Below, in pieces: positions 7,891 through 15,419 of a stretch of DNA of 64,000 nt. The stretch spans positions 1 to 64,000 of the forward strand of contig CACMDZ010000004.1 in assembly GCA_902612575.1 (NCBI GenBank), given 5' to 3'. The notes below the pieces were generated by a model. The model made no database searches, was not told the DNA's origin, and worked only from the letters and a program-made list of their open reading frames with translations. The first letter of the stretch is position 1, and each line of letters starts with the position of its first letter. The stretch is from an uncultured Pelagibacteraceae bacterium (GTDB lineage: Bacteria > Pseudomonadota > Alphaproteobacteria > Pelagibacterales > Pelagibacteraceae). The position numbers and the translations under genes were made by a program.

Positions 7891-8796
7891 ATGATTGATT
7901 TAAAAAATCCAAAAGTAGCCATTCCAATTGTCCTAATAGCTGGAATTTTCTGGTCATTTGGTCCTTATGTTGTAAGGCACATCGATCAGCCGGAGACAGT
8001 TCCATGGCAATATTTATTTACTAGAGGCTTAGTTATTTTTCTCTTATTAAATATGTATTTATTTCTTGAAGAAGGAAAAGACTTTTACAAGAATTATTTC
8101 AAGGTAGGTATATCTGGTTTTGTAGGAGGAATTGGCTTAGGAACTGCAATGATTACGTTCATATGGTCTATAACTAATACTACTGCAGCTATAACATTGC
8201 TTTGTCTTGCTGCTATGCCATTTATAGCTGCTTTGTTAGGTTTTTTATTCCTAAAGGAAAAAATCTCTTTAACAGTATGGGTTGCAATAATAGTAGCTGC
8301 AGTTGGTATTTGTATAATGGCTTTTGATAATTCGGAAAAAAATACTTTAACAGGATTAGTGTTTGGACTTATTTCTGCATTAGGTTTCTCAATTTTTTCA
8401 GTTTCACTAAGATGGAGAAAAGAAACACCAAAATTTACCACTGTTGCATTGGCTGGATTATTTTGTTTTTTGTTTTCTGCAGTAATGCTTATGAGTAATG
8501 GCGCTAGCTTTTTATCTACTGGTAAAAATGAAGCTTTATTTGCAACCCATGGAACTCTAGTTTGCATGGGATTAATCTTATATTCAATTGGATCTAAAAA
8601 TATTCCTGCAGCAGATCTAACTTTGCTATCTTTAACTGAAGTTATAGGTGGTATTTTTTGGGTATGGTTGCCATGGCTTGGAATTAATGAAGTGCCATCA
8701 ACAAATACTATAGTTGGTGGATTTTTTATTTTTATGTCAATTTTCTATTATAGTTTAATAATGCAATCCAATAGAAGATTTATAGGCTTAAATTAA
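7891..8796 (+). CDS. EamA/DMT-family transporter
   Basis: A 301-residue inner-membrane protein with ten predicted hydrophobic segments in two EamA repeats. Seen: IPIVLIAGIFWSFGPYVVR at the N-terminus, TTAAITLLCLAAMPFIAALLGFLFLKE ending repeat one (quoted here only as family hallmark), and ADLTLLSLTEVIGGIFWVW in repeat two. It is the first gene of a tight rightward trio, 1 bp before the amidinotransferase gene, so it may export or import a compound handled by that enzyme (for example an amino acid or guanidino compound). That link is inference from spacing only. Confidence 0.9.
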   Translation: MIDLKNPKVAIPIVLIAGIFWSFGPYVVRHIDQPETVPWQYLFTRGLVIFLLLNMYLFLEEGKDFYKNYFKVGISGFVGGIGLGTAMITFIWSITNTTAAITLLCLAAMPFIAALLGFLFLKEKISLTVWVAIIVAAVGICIMAFDNSEKNTLTGLVFGLISALGFSIFSVSLRWRKETPKFTTVALAGLFCFLFSAVMLMSNGASFLSTGKNEALFATHGTLVCMGLILYSIGSKNIPAADLTLLSLTEVIGGIFWVWLPWLGINEVPSTNTIVGGFFIFMSIFYYSLIMQSNRRFIGLN

Positions 8797-8797
8797 C

Positions 8798-9913
8798 ATG
8801 AGTGATGAAAAAATAATTGTTAATAGTTGGAATGAATGGGATCCATTAAAACATGTTATAGTAGGAAAAGCAGATGGTACATGCATTCCAGCTCCTGAGC
8901 CAGCATTAGACGCAAAGGTTCCTGAAGATAGCGATATGAGAGGTCAATTTGGACCACGCACAAAAGATAGTGTAGATAAAGCAAATCAACTTTTAGATGA
9001 TTTCTCAGATATTTTAAGAAAAAGAGGAATTAAAGTTGATAGACCAGACCCTATTGATTTCAATCAAAAAATATCTACACCAGATTGGGCAGCAGAAACA
9101 ATGTTTGGATGTATGCCCCCAAGAGATGTGTTATTGACTGTTGGTAATGAAATCCTAGAAGCCACAATGAGTTATAGGTGTAGATGGTTTGAATATCTAT
9201 GCTACAGACCTTTGTTGAAGAAATATTATAATTCTGATTCTAATATGAGACATGAATCTGCACCAAAGCCAAGATTAACAGATGCTGATTATCGTAAAGA
9301 TTATCTTTCAGATAAAATTGGTATTCAAAAAAGGTTGGAATGGACTGAAAAAAAATATTTTGTAACAACTGAAGAGGAGCCATTATTTGATGCTGCTGAT
9401 GTTTTGAGATTTGGTAAGGATTTAGTTGTTCAACATGGTTTTACAACAAATTTAAAAGGAATTGATTGGTTAAAAAGACATTATAAAGATCACAGAGTAC
9501 ATGCTGTTAATTTTCCAGGTGACCCTTATCCTATTCATATAGATGCAACTTTTACACCTATAAAGGAGGGCTTGATTATTAATAATCCTCAAAGAAGACT
9601 TCCTAAAGAACAACGAAAATTATTTGAGGATAATGGATGGGAAATAGTCGATAGTGCTCAACCAGCGCATAACGAACCACCACCCTTATGTTATTCATCA
9701 ACTTGGTTATCAATGAATGTATTAGTTTTAGACTCAAAAACTGTATGTGTTGAAAAAAGTGAAATATACCAAGCAGAACAACTTGATAAATTGGGAATGG
9801 AGGTTCTTCCTATTGAATTAAGAGATGCTTATGCGTTCGGAGGTGGATTACACTGCTGCACGGCTGATGTATACCGAGAAGGTGAATTAAAAGACTATTT
9901 TCCAAAGCAATAA
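8798..9913 (+). CDS. glycine amidinotransferase-like enzyme
   Basis: A 371-residue member of the arginine:glycine amidinotransferase (AGAT) family, which moves the amidino group of arginine to an amine acceptor, giving ornithine and a guanidino compound. Seen: the N-terminal NSWNEWDPLKHVIVG, the histidine region HIDATFTPI near 248, and the C-terminal GGGLHCCTADV with the probable nucleophile Cys353. Length matches AGAT. The acceptor need not be glycine: relatives use lysine or 4-aminobutyrate-like amines. The stop and the ATG of the threonine aldolase gene overlap by one base, which implies coupled translation. Confidence 0.9.
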   Translation: MSDEKIIVNSWNEWDPLKHVIVGKADGTCIPAPEPALDAKVPEDSDMRGQFGPRTKDSVDKANQLLDDFSDILRKRGIKVDRPDPIDFNQKISTPDWAAETMFGCMPPRDVLLTVGNEILEATMSYRCRWFEYLCYRPLLKKYYNSDSNMRHESAPKPRLTDADYRKDYLSDKIGIQKRLEWTEKKYFVTTEEEPLFDAADVLRFGKDLVVQHGFTTNLKGIDWLKRHYKDHRVHAVNFPGDPYPIHIDATFTPIKEGLIINNPQRRLPKEQRKLFEDNGWEIVDSAQPAHNEPPPLCYSSTWLSMNVLVLDSKTVCVEKSEIYQAEQLDKLGMEVLPIELRDAYAFGGGLHCCTADVYREGELKDYFPKQ

Positions 9914-10962
9914 TGGTGGCAAAGATTAAAACAAAAAGAGAAAGAGTAAAATTTGCTTCAGACAATGTTACTGGTGCTTGTCCAGAGGTTTTAGATGCAA
10001 TTCTTAAAGCTAATGATGAAGATAGAACTCCTTATGGTAATGATGAATTGTCAAAGAATCTGCAAAATAAATTTTCAGAAATTTTTGAAAAAGAAGTAAT
10101 AGTTTTTCCAACAGCATCAGGAACTGCTGCAAATGCATTAGCCTTATCAACTATGACACCCTCTTTTGGAAATATTTACTGTCACAGACTTTCCCATATT
10201 AATGTAGATGAATGTGGAGCACCTGAATTTTATACTGGAGGAGCAAAATTGGTTAATCTTGATGGGATTAATGGTAAGATTATTCCTGAAGAGTTAGATG
10301 ATAGCATATCTGGCAAAGGAATTGTTCATCACACTCAGCCTTCATCAGTTAGTATTACACAACTTTGTGAAACAGGTGTGGCTTATCAATTAGATGAAAT
10401 AAAAAAAATATCAGAAGTTGCCCATAAACATAAACTAAATATCCATATGGATGGTGCAAGGTTTGCAAATGCAATAGTTTCATTAAACTGTTCACCAGCA
10501 GAAATGACTTGGAAATCTGGTATAGATGTGTTGTCATTTGGAGCTACAAAAAATGGATGTTTCGCTGCTGAAGCAATAATATTTTTTAATAAAGATTTAG
10601 TCGGTAAATTACCTTTTTTAATGAAAAGAGCAGGTCATTTATTATCAAAAATGCGTTTTGTATCTGCACAATTAGATGCTTATATATCAAATGAAGTTTG
10701 GTTAAAAAATGCAAAACATGCGAATGCTATGGGGAAAAAACTAAGCCAAGGCTTCCTGAAACACAAAAATATTGAATTAGTTTACCCAACAGATGCAAAT
10801 GAGGTTTTTGTTAAAATACCAAAAAATATAATTGATCAATTTAATTTAAATGGTTACAAAATTAATGATGAAGAATGGGAGAATAAAGCGGTTAGGTTGG
10901 TTGCCGCATGGAACACAGACCCATCTGATGTTGATTCATTTTTAAATATAATTAAATCTTAA
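9913..10962 (+). CDS. ltaE: low-specificity L-threonine aldolase family protein
   Basis: A 349-residue PLP-dependent beta-eliminating lyase family enzyme. Threonine aldolases cleave L-threonine or allo-threonine to glycine and acetaldehyde. Seen: FASDNVTGACPEV at the N-terminus, PTASGTAANALAL near 66-78, IHMDGARFANA near 177-187 and the PLP lysine in SFGATKNGC near 212. Coupled to the amidinotransferase by a one-base overlap. If that enzyme uses glycine, this one could supply it; alternatively it could run as a serine/beta-hydroxyamino-acid lyase. It ends one base before a convergent gene. Confidence 0.88.
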   Translation: MVAKIKTKRERVKFASDNVTGACPEVLDAILKANDEDRTPYGNDELSKNLQNKFSEIFEKEVIVFPTASGTAANALALSTMTPSFGNIYCHRLSHINVDECGAPEFYTGGAKLVNLDGINGKIIPEELDDSISGKGIVHHTQPSSVSITQLCETGVAYQLDEIKKISEVAHKHKLNIHMDGARFANAIVSLNCSPAEMTWKSGIDVLSFGATKNGCFAAEAIIFFNKDLVGKLPFLMKRAGHLLSKMRFVSAQLDAYISNEVWLKNAKHANAMGKKLSQGFLKHKNIELVYPTDANEVFVKIPKNIIDQFNLNGYKINDEEWENKAVRLVAAWNTDPSDVDSFLNIIKS

Positions 10963-10963
10963 T

Positions 10964-11200
10964 TTAACTAGGATTTTCTCTTAGAAATTTAATATAATTT
11001 ATCACTTCATCAAATTTTTCATCCTCAATATCTTTATAACTTGCATTGAATTTACTCTTTACGCAAATTGCGACATGAGCATAAGGATTTCTGCCTTTAG
11101 GATGATTAGGATGGTCTGGAAGCTGTCCTTGTAAATAATCACCAGCTTCCTTTATTAAAGTCCAAAGTTTACGCCGATTATCTTCTGTCATTTCCCACAA
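10964..11200 (-). CDS. conserved-looking small hypothetical protein (78 aa)
   Basis: A 78-residue soluble, charged protein I do not recognise. Seen: KLWTLIKEAGDYLQ near residues 11-24, a proline/histidine-rich middle (LPDHPNHPKGRNPYAHVA) and an acidic helix-forming C-terminal half. Start may be ATG 11200 or the in-frame ATG at 11191. A truncated second copy of its N-terminus lies at 13629-13697, about 2.5 kb away, with the same KLW...EAGDYL core, which supports this ORF as a real gene. A 30-bp repeat sits just upstream of the start. Function unknown. Confidence 0.7.
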   Translation of the reverse strand: MWEMTEDNRRKLWTLIKEAGDYLQGQLPDHPNHPKGRNPYAHVAICVKSKFNASYKDIEDEKFDEVINYIKFLRENPS

Positions 11201-11203
11201 AAC

Positions 11204-11233
11204 TTGTTTTATCTCTTTTGTATCTAGTTTGTA
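11204..11233. repeat. direct repeat copy 1 (30 bp, 28/30 with copy 2)
   Basis: This stretch matches 13483-13512 in the same orientation at 28 of 30 positions; the last 18 bases (TTTTGTATCTAGTTTGTA) are identical. Its core ATCTAGTTT occurs again at 11233-11241 (making an 11-bp tandem GTATCTAGTTT at 11220-11241) and at 11287-11295. A 10-bp tandem of ATCCTATAA follows at 11241-11260. The two distant copies bracket the protease and lipoprotein genes. Confidence 0.75.
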
Positions 11234-11313
11234 TCTAGTTTATCCTATAAAATCCTATAATAAAATTTATTGGCAATTTTAATTTCATCTAGTTTTTAAA
11301 TTATCATTTGACT

Positions 11314-13041
11314 TTAGTTATCTTGATAAATAGCTTTTTTATTTTCTTCGTCCTCTAGTATTTTTCTTAGTTTTGCAACAGTCATCCAACATTCTAAATA
11401 TAATGTTGCATCATTAATAAGTTTACCAAGTTCCTTTTTTGATTTTTCTCTAACTTCTGGATTAGGTAATTTCAAATTTTTTGCATTAGTAAATGCTTTT
11501 AAAACTGAAGATTTTATACCAAAGTTAAAACTTTCTATACCTTGTTCTTTTCCAAAAACTGCAACAGCAACACCCACAACATTTCCTTTAGTGTTAATTA
11601 TTGGTCCACCACTATTTCCTTGATTTAATGCTGCATCAGTTTGGAATTCTGAATAATTGTCATTATAACCAGCTAAGGCCGTGACAGTCCCAGATGATGC
11701 TTTTATGGAAGCACTTACTCTCTTACCCAGTGGAAATCCTGCTACAATTACTTCCTCTAAAAGTGTCACGTCTTCATTTGAAATTTTATAGATTTGATCA
11801 GGTCTTATATCTGATTTTAAAATTGCCAAATCATTTGATTTGTCTACTGCAATTATGTTAGCAATTTTTTCTTCACCTCTATAACTAGCTTTTACAGTTT
11901 TACATCCTTCAATCACATGATGATTAGATATTATATGACCTTGATTAGAAACAAGGAAACCGGTACCAGATGATGCAGGTACTACATCTGTATCTTTGTA
12001 TTTAGGTGTTCTTTCATCTTCTTTATCTCGTTTTTTTTTGTTACCAAACTTTTGATTGTGAGCATATAAGTCTGTTGGCCAATTTCTTATTAAAACTCCT
12101 TCTGGATGTTTAGCGTACTTTTCAATCACCTTATTACCAAAGTTTTCATTTTCTAACACTAATCTTCCTGGAGAAGTCTTGAATTTAAAACCTGATCCAT
12201 CTCTCCAAACAATTCTAGTAAAAAATGTAAATACTTTATCACTTGGTGTTTTGATATAAGTTGTTTCATGAGTACCGTTCAAACTGGAAAATCCAACACT
12301 AATTACATATTTTTTGTAATAATTTCCATCTTTTGTAATTGCAACTAAACCCCAATCAGATTCAGTCCAAACACCTTCAATAGGATCTAGAGCTCTCCCT
12401 TTAAAAAACATATCAATTGCCTCCTCCATTGAAGTAGGGCCATTTTTTTTTGTTGACCAATATCTGCTTGATATTTCATATCCATCTGACGAAGTTCCGT
12501 TTTGTTTTGTTTCTAATTTTGGTTTTTCAGCAACTACAATTGGAGCTTTTTTAGGATCAAAATAGCTTTTGTGATTAACTATAAATAAAGATGTACCATT
12601 TTTTAAAATACTATTAAACTTTTTTGGAAGTACAGATCTTCTATTATCGTATAATTTTCTTGCCTCCAAATTATTTTTTGCACAAAAATATCTGACCATC
12701 CAATGACCTGCGGTATCTTCATCTAAATCTTTTAAATATCCATATGCGCTATCAAATGCGCTAGCTATTGTTCCATATTTATCAAGAGCATAAATGCTAT
12801 TACCTTTACTATAAAATGAATAACTATCCTTAGCTAAAGATTTGCAATGACTTTGGGACATCTTGGTTGCGGTCATCATTGCTTTATCTAAATCAATTGA
12901 GTACGCTAATAAAAAAGGTCTCTCAATTTGAAGTATAATACCATACTTATTTTTTGTTATAACTTGAACATTTAAAACTTTTGAAAATGCATTAGTGGAA
13001 AAATTTAGTATAATTGAGAGAATTAATAATAACCTTCCCAT
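11314..13041 (-). CDS. exported trypsin-like serine protease (S1C/HtrA-type domain)
   Basis: A 575-residue protein with a signal peptide (residues 1-21, LLLILSIILNFSTNAFS), a long N-terminal region of unknown fold (about 22-340), and a chymotrypsin-like protease domain. The triad is visible: His in ISNHHVIEG near 373, Asp in NDLAILKSD near 403, and Ser in NQGNSGGPI near 475. No PDZ domain follows; the C-terminus is a short lysine/glutamate-rich helix. The middle region contains LDPIEGVWTESDWG, a motif seen with some secreted proteases but of unknown role. It probably acts in the periplasm. A lipoprotein gene lies 6 bp upstream on the same strand, and both lie between direct repeats. Confidence 0.85.
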   Translation of the reverse strand: MGRLLLILSIILNFSTNAFSKVLNVQVITKNKYGIILQIERPFLLAYSIDLDKAMMTATKMSQSHCKSLAKDSYSFYSKGNSIYALDKYGTIASAFDSAYGYLKDLDEDTAGHWMVRYFCAKNNLEARKLYDNRRSVLPKKFNSILKNGTSLFIVNHKSYFDPKKAPIVVAEKPKLETKQNGTSSDGYEISSRYWSTKKNGPTSMEEAIDMFFKGRALDPIEGVWTESDWGLVAITKDGNYYKKYVISVGFSSLNGTHETTYIKTPSDKVFTFFTRIVWRDGSGFKFKTSPGRLVLENENFGNKVIEKYAKHPEGVLIRNWPTDLYAHNQKFGNKKKRDKEDERTPKYKDTDVVPASSGTGFLVSNQGHIISNHHVIEGCKTVKASYRGEEKIANIIAVDKSNDLAILKSDIRPDQIYKISNEDVTLLEEVIVAGFPLGKRVSASIKASSGTVTALAGYNDNYSEFQTDAALNQGNSGGPIINTKGNVVGVAVAVFGKEQGIESFNFGIKSSVLKAFTNAKNLKLPNPEVREKSKKELGKLINDATLYLECWMTVAKLRKILEDEENKKAIYQDN

Positions 13042-13047
13042 TTTATT

Positions 13048-13353
13048 TTATGATTTACACTGAACAATGATTGTTACAGTTGGTTTACCCATAAAACTTT
13101 GCTCTATATCCTGCTCTAAAATATCATATGTACCTTTGCAAAGTTCTGATGCTCTCCTTTTTGCAAAATTTACAGCTTTGCTATCGCTAGTATAACCGTT
13201 GCCAACAAAAGTAACTTTATATCTTCCACCGCCAAGTTCAACATCCTCGAAACCACCAGTTAAACCTGTTTTTTGGTATGCTGTGGCGCAACCTGATAAT
13301 ATTGATCCTGAAATAAATAAAATTATTAACTTTGATTTAAAATTTTTTCCCAT
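13048..13353 (-). CDS. small lipoprotein, CC0125/CC1285-like family
   Basis: A 101-residue protein with a lipoprotein signal peptide: basic start, hydrophobic core IILFISGSI and lipobox LSGC with Cys22. The mature part holds VELGGGRYKVTFVGNGYTS, a motif of a small alphaproteobacterial lipoprotein family (often called CC0125/CC1285), followed by AKRRASELC. Two later cysteines (in ELCKG and VQCKS) may form a disulfide. Its function is unknown. It lies upstream of and close to the protease gene, so both are probably expressed together at the cell envelope. Confidence 0.78.
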   Translation of the reverse strand: MGKNFKSKLIILFISGSILSGCATAYQKTGLTGGFEDVELGGGRYKVTFVGNGYTSDSKAVNFAKRRASELCKGTYDILEQDIEQSFMGKPTVTIIVQCKS

Positions 13354-13482
13354 AAAATGACTTTACCATTTCACCTTATCTGAGTCCACAATGATTGAGA
13401 AGTCAATTAAGGTATAAGGAATGAGGATTTGTAACCACTAACCTTGGAATTATGATAGTCTATTTGTAATAAAAATGTCTAT

Positions 13483-13512
13483 TTGATTTATCTGTTTTGT
13501 ATCTAGTTTGTA
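13483..13512. repeat. direct repeat copy 2 (30 bp, 28/30 with copy 1)
   Basis: Same orientation and sequence as 11204-11233 except two substitutions. It lies about 130 bp upstream of the lipoprotein gene start (that gene reads leftward). With copy 1 it brackets a 2.25-kb segment holding only the lipoprotein and protease genes and spacer. Confidence 0.75.
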
Positions 13513-13590
13513 ATGTAGTTTTTTTAATTAAATTGATGAGTCTTTAAGCGATTTATTTTAAGGTAATTTTTTAATATACGCATAAGTACT

Positions 13591-13620
13591 GTAGTTTAAT
13601 GTAGCTTAATGTGGATTAAT
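13591..13620. repeat. tandem repeat, three 10-bp units
   Basis: Units are GTAGTTTAAT, GTAGCTTAAT and GTGGATTAAT, end to end, followed by GTGAACC. The 10-bp period is close to one DNA helical turn, so a protein could contact the same face of each unit; this is inference. It lies just downstream of the truncated small gene. Confidence 0.6.
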
Positions 13621-13628
13621 GTGAACCT

Positions 13629-13697
13629 CTAATCCCCCAAATAATCGCCAGCTTCCTGAATAATTTTCCACAGTTTACTTGCATTTTCTTTGTTCAT
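13629..13697 (-). pseudogene. truncated second copy of the 78-aa hypothetical gene
   Basis: Read leftward from ATG 13697 the ORF gives 22 residues and then TAG at 13629-13631. Residues 8-20 read KLWKIIQEAGDYL against KLWTLIKEAGDYL in the intact protein at 10964-11200, and DNA similarity extends a little upstream of the start (a tryptophan codon and an ACTAGA/GAGA.AAA block). The remaining two thirds of the gene is missing. It is most likely a remnant of a duplication or of an insertion/deletion event; expression as a short peptide is possible but unsupported. Confidence 0.65.
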
Positions 13698-13753
13698 TAT
13701 ATTCCAGACTTTATTTGTCTCAAAATGCTCTAGTTATGAGTCTAATTTAAACT

Positions 13754-13889
13754 TTAAAATCCACCCCGCCAATTATTTTTAGATTTCAAATCTTTTTCTT
13801 CTTGTTTTGAAGTAGGTCTAAATAAATAAAAAACCTACAACAACAATAACGAATATAGATAAAATAATTTCTATCATGTAAGTAGCCAT
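13754..13889 (-). pseudogene. frameshifted small single-pass membrane protein (44 aa if repaired)
   Basis: From ATG 13889 the frame encodes a strongly hydrophobic peptide (IEIILSIFVIVVVGF) and then meets TAG after 23 codons at 13818-13820. Directly before it is a run of six T (on the coding strand). Removing one T gives a continuous 44-codon frame to TAA at 13754-13756: the membrane segment continues into a charged tail, YLFRPTSKQEEKDLKSK and then NNWRGGF. The clean charged tail in the shifted frame is strong evidence for one original gene. Explanations are a real frameshift, transcriptional slippage at the T-run, or a sequencing error. Confidence 0.6.
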
Positions 13890-13964
13890 TTATTATAATA
13901 AAAAGTTTTTTCATAAATAAAGTACTATATTAAATACTTCAATTTTAATATATTTTAATTAGTC

Positions 13965-14990
13965 ATGAATAAAGACAAAATTAAAATTCATATAAGAAAT
14001 AATCACTGGAAGAAAGGACATTTGCCTTGTGATTTAGAAGGCGAAAAAAATAGCAGCGTTCCAAAAGATTTATTTGAGAGCAAACTTAATAAATATCCTG
14101 AGATTAAGAATAAAGTATCATATTTGGTTGATTGGGATGATGATAATTGGATTTCTTCGATGAAAGATGCAGATATCTTACTTGCATGGGACTTTCCAAC
14201 AAACGATTTAAGTAAAATAGCACCAAATTTAAAATGGATTCATATTGTTTCAGCTGGTGTTAATCATCTCTATCCATTTGACTGGATTAAAAAAGATTTA
14301 GTTTTAACAAATAGTAGCGGTATACATGCAAAAAAAGCTGGGGAATTTGGTTTGATGAGTATTTTGATGCTTCAAAACCATATCACAAAAATAATTACTA
14401 ACCAAAGAAAGAAAGAGTTTGTAACTTTATTAAGCAACCCTATTGAGAATAAAAAAGTTTTGGCTGTTGGTACTGGATCATTAGGAGGGTCAATGATTAA
14501 ACACATCAGTTTATTAGGAGCAAAGGTAATTGGAGTGAATAGAAAAGGTGGAAAAGTTGAAGGTTGCATAAAGGTTATAACATATGACAGAATTGATGAT
14601 GTTTTGCCTGAAGCTGATTTTCTTTATTTAGCTGTACCAGAAACAAATGAAACAAAAGGGTTAATAAACAAGAAAAGATTAGATGCTCTTAAAAATACTT
14701 GCGGAATCGTTAACATTGGACGTCAATCTGTAATGGATTATGAGCATCTTCAAAAAAAATTGATGAACAATGAAATTTCTGGAGCAATATTAGATGTTTT
14801 TTCTGAAGAACCAATAAATAGAAATTCTAAATTTTGGGATACTCCAAATTTGGTAATTACACCTCATGTATCTTCGGATTCTAAGGGAAAATACATCGAA
14901 ATGGTTTTAGAAAAGTTTTTTAAAAATTTAAAACGATTTATTGAAAAGAAAGACTTAATTAATCAAGTAGATCCAAATTTAGGATATTAA
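13965..14990 (+). CDS. D-isomer-specific 2-hydroxyacid dehydrogenase family protein
   Basis: A 341-residue NAD(P)-dependent enzyme of the D-2-hydroxyacid dehydrogenase family (glyoxylate/hydroxypyruvate reductase A-like). Seen: KWIHIVSAGVNHL near 87-99 and VLAVGTGSLGGSM near 165-177 (nucleotide-binding GxGxxG), VNIGRQSVMDYEHL near 248, and the C-terminal histidine in ITPHVSSDSKG. The usual catalytic pair is arginine (IGRQ) and histidine. The substrate is not determinable. It has no same-strand neighbours within a few hundred bases and converges on the truncated sugar dehydrogenase. Confidence 0.88.
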   Translation: MNKDKIKIHIRNNHWKKGHLPCDLEGEKNSSVPKDLFESKLNKYPEIKNKVSYLVDWDDDNWISSMKDADILLAWDFPTNDLSKIAPNLKWIHIVSAGVNHLYPFDWIKKDLVLTNSSGIHAKKAGEFGLMSILMLQNHITKIITNQRKKEFVTLLSNPIENKKVLAVGTGSLGGSMIKHISLLGAKVIGVNRKGGKVEGCIKVITYDRIDDVLPEADFLYLAVPETNETKGLINKKRLDALKNTCGIVNIGRQSVMDYEHLQKKLMNNEISGAILDVFSEEPINRNSKFWDTPNLVITPHVSSDSKGKYIEMVLEKFFKNLKRFIEKKDLINQVDPNLGY

Positions 14991-14993
14991 TAT

Positions 14994-15419
14994 TTAATTT
15001 AAAGATATAATTCCAATAGAAGGAGACCATTTAAAAGCAGTATGAGGACCTTCTAAAAGCAAATAAATTTTATTGTTATGGATATTTAAGTCTCTTATTC
15101 TCTCATATATTTGAACTTGTTTTAGGTTTTTCAATTTATTTTGAGCGTCTAAATCAAAAAAATATAGGGATTTATCTCCCGGTCTATCATATCCCATTGA
15201 GGCTACAACATAACTTTTTTCTCTGACTTTTCTAACTTCTGAAATTCCTATTGAGGGGACAAATGATTTTAATGGTTCTATAAATCCGTGTTCGGAATGC
15301 GATTTGTATAATGGATATTTTTTGTATTTTGCTTTATTCTTTTCTACCCGACCACCATAATGTTCACCAGCGGATGATATGGCCCATCCGTAATTTAATG
15401 GTTCATCTTCATTTATCAT
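14994..15419 (-). pseudogene. C-terminal fragment of a PQQ-type sugar dehydrogenase
   Basis: An ORF of 141 codons that matches only the last third of the PQQ-dependent sugar dehydrogenase family: NYGWAISSAGEHYGG at the start, then FVPSIGISEV, and RIRDLNIHNNKIYLLLEG, blocks that also occur in the intact homologue at 774-1838. The N-terminal propeller blades, catalytic histidine and signal peptide are missing. Its ATG overlaps the stop of a truncated hydrolase ORF (shared bases 15416-15419), so the two fragments meet at one junction. It is most likely non-functional. Confidence 0.75.

Larger units (their letters stand above)
13354..13964. other. 611-bp spacer with repeats and gene remnants
   Basis: This is the only long stretch without an intact gene. 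From left to right it holds a short region with nothing recognised (13354-13482), the second 30-bp direct repeat (13483-13512), a three-unit 10-bp tandem repeat (13591-13620), a truncated copy of the 78-residue hypothetical gene (13629-13697), a frameshifted small membrane-protein gene (13754-13889), and an AT-rich leader to the gene at 13965. A short stretch near 13410-13440 faintly resembles a tRNA T-arm but has no partner stems. Confidence 0.7.

Noticed and set aside
8094-8567. 157-codon open frame on the minus strand
   Set aside because: Lies fully inside the EamA gene on the other strand, which has clear membrane-protein features; the antisense product has low-complexity hydrophilic sequence and no motif.
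13405-13445. Possible tRNA remnant (GAGGATTTGTAACC resembles a T-arm)
   Set aside because: No acceptor, D or anticodon stems can be paired around it in either direction, and no CCA context is seen.
13483-13512. Phage attachment site with tRNA target
   Set aside because: The repeat does not match any tRNA 3' end I can recognise and no integrase gene or fragment is in the window.
11204-13620. Possible CRISPR array from the repeated elements
   Set aside because: Only two distant 30-bp copies and a three-unit 10-bp tandem; no regular spacer pattern and no cas genes.
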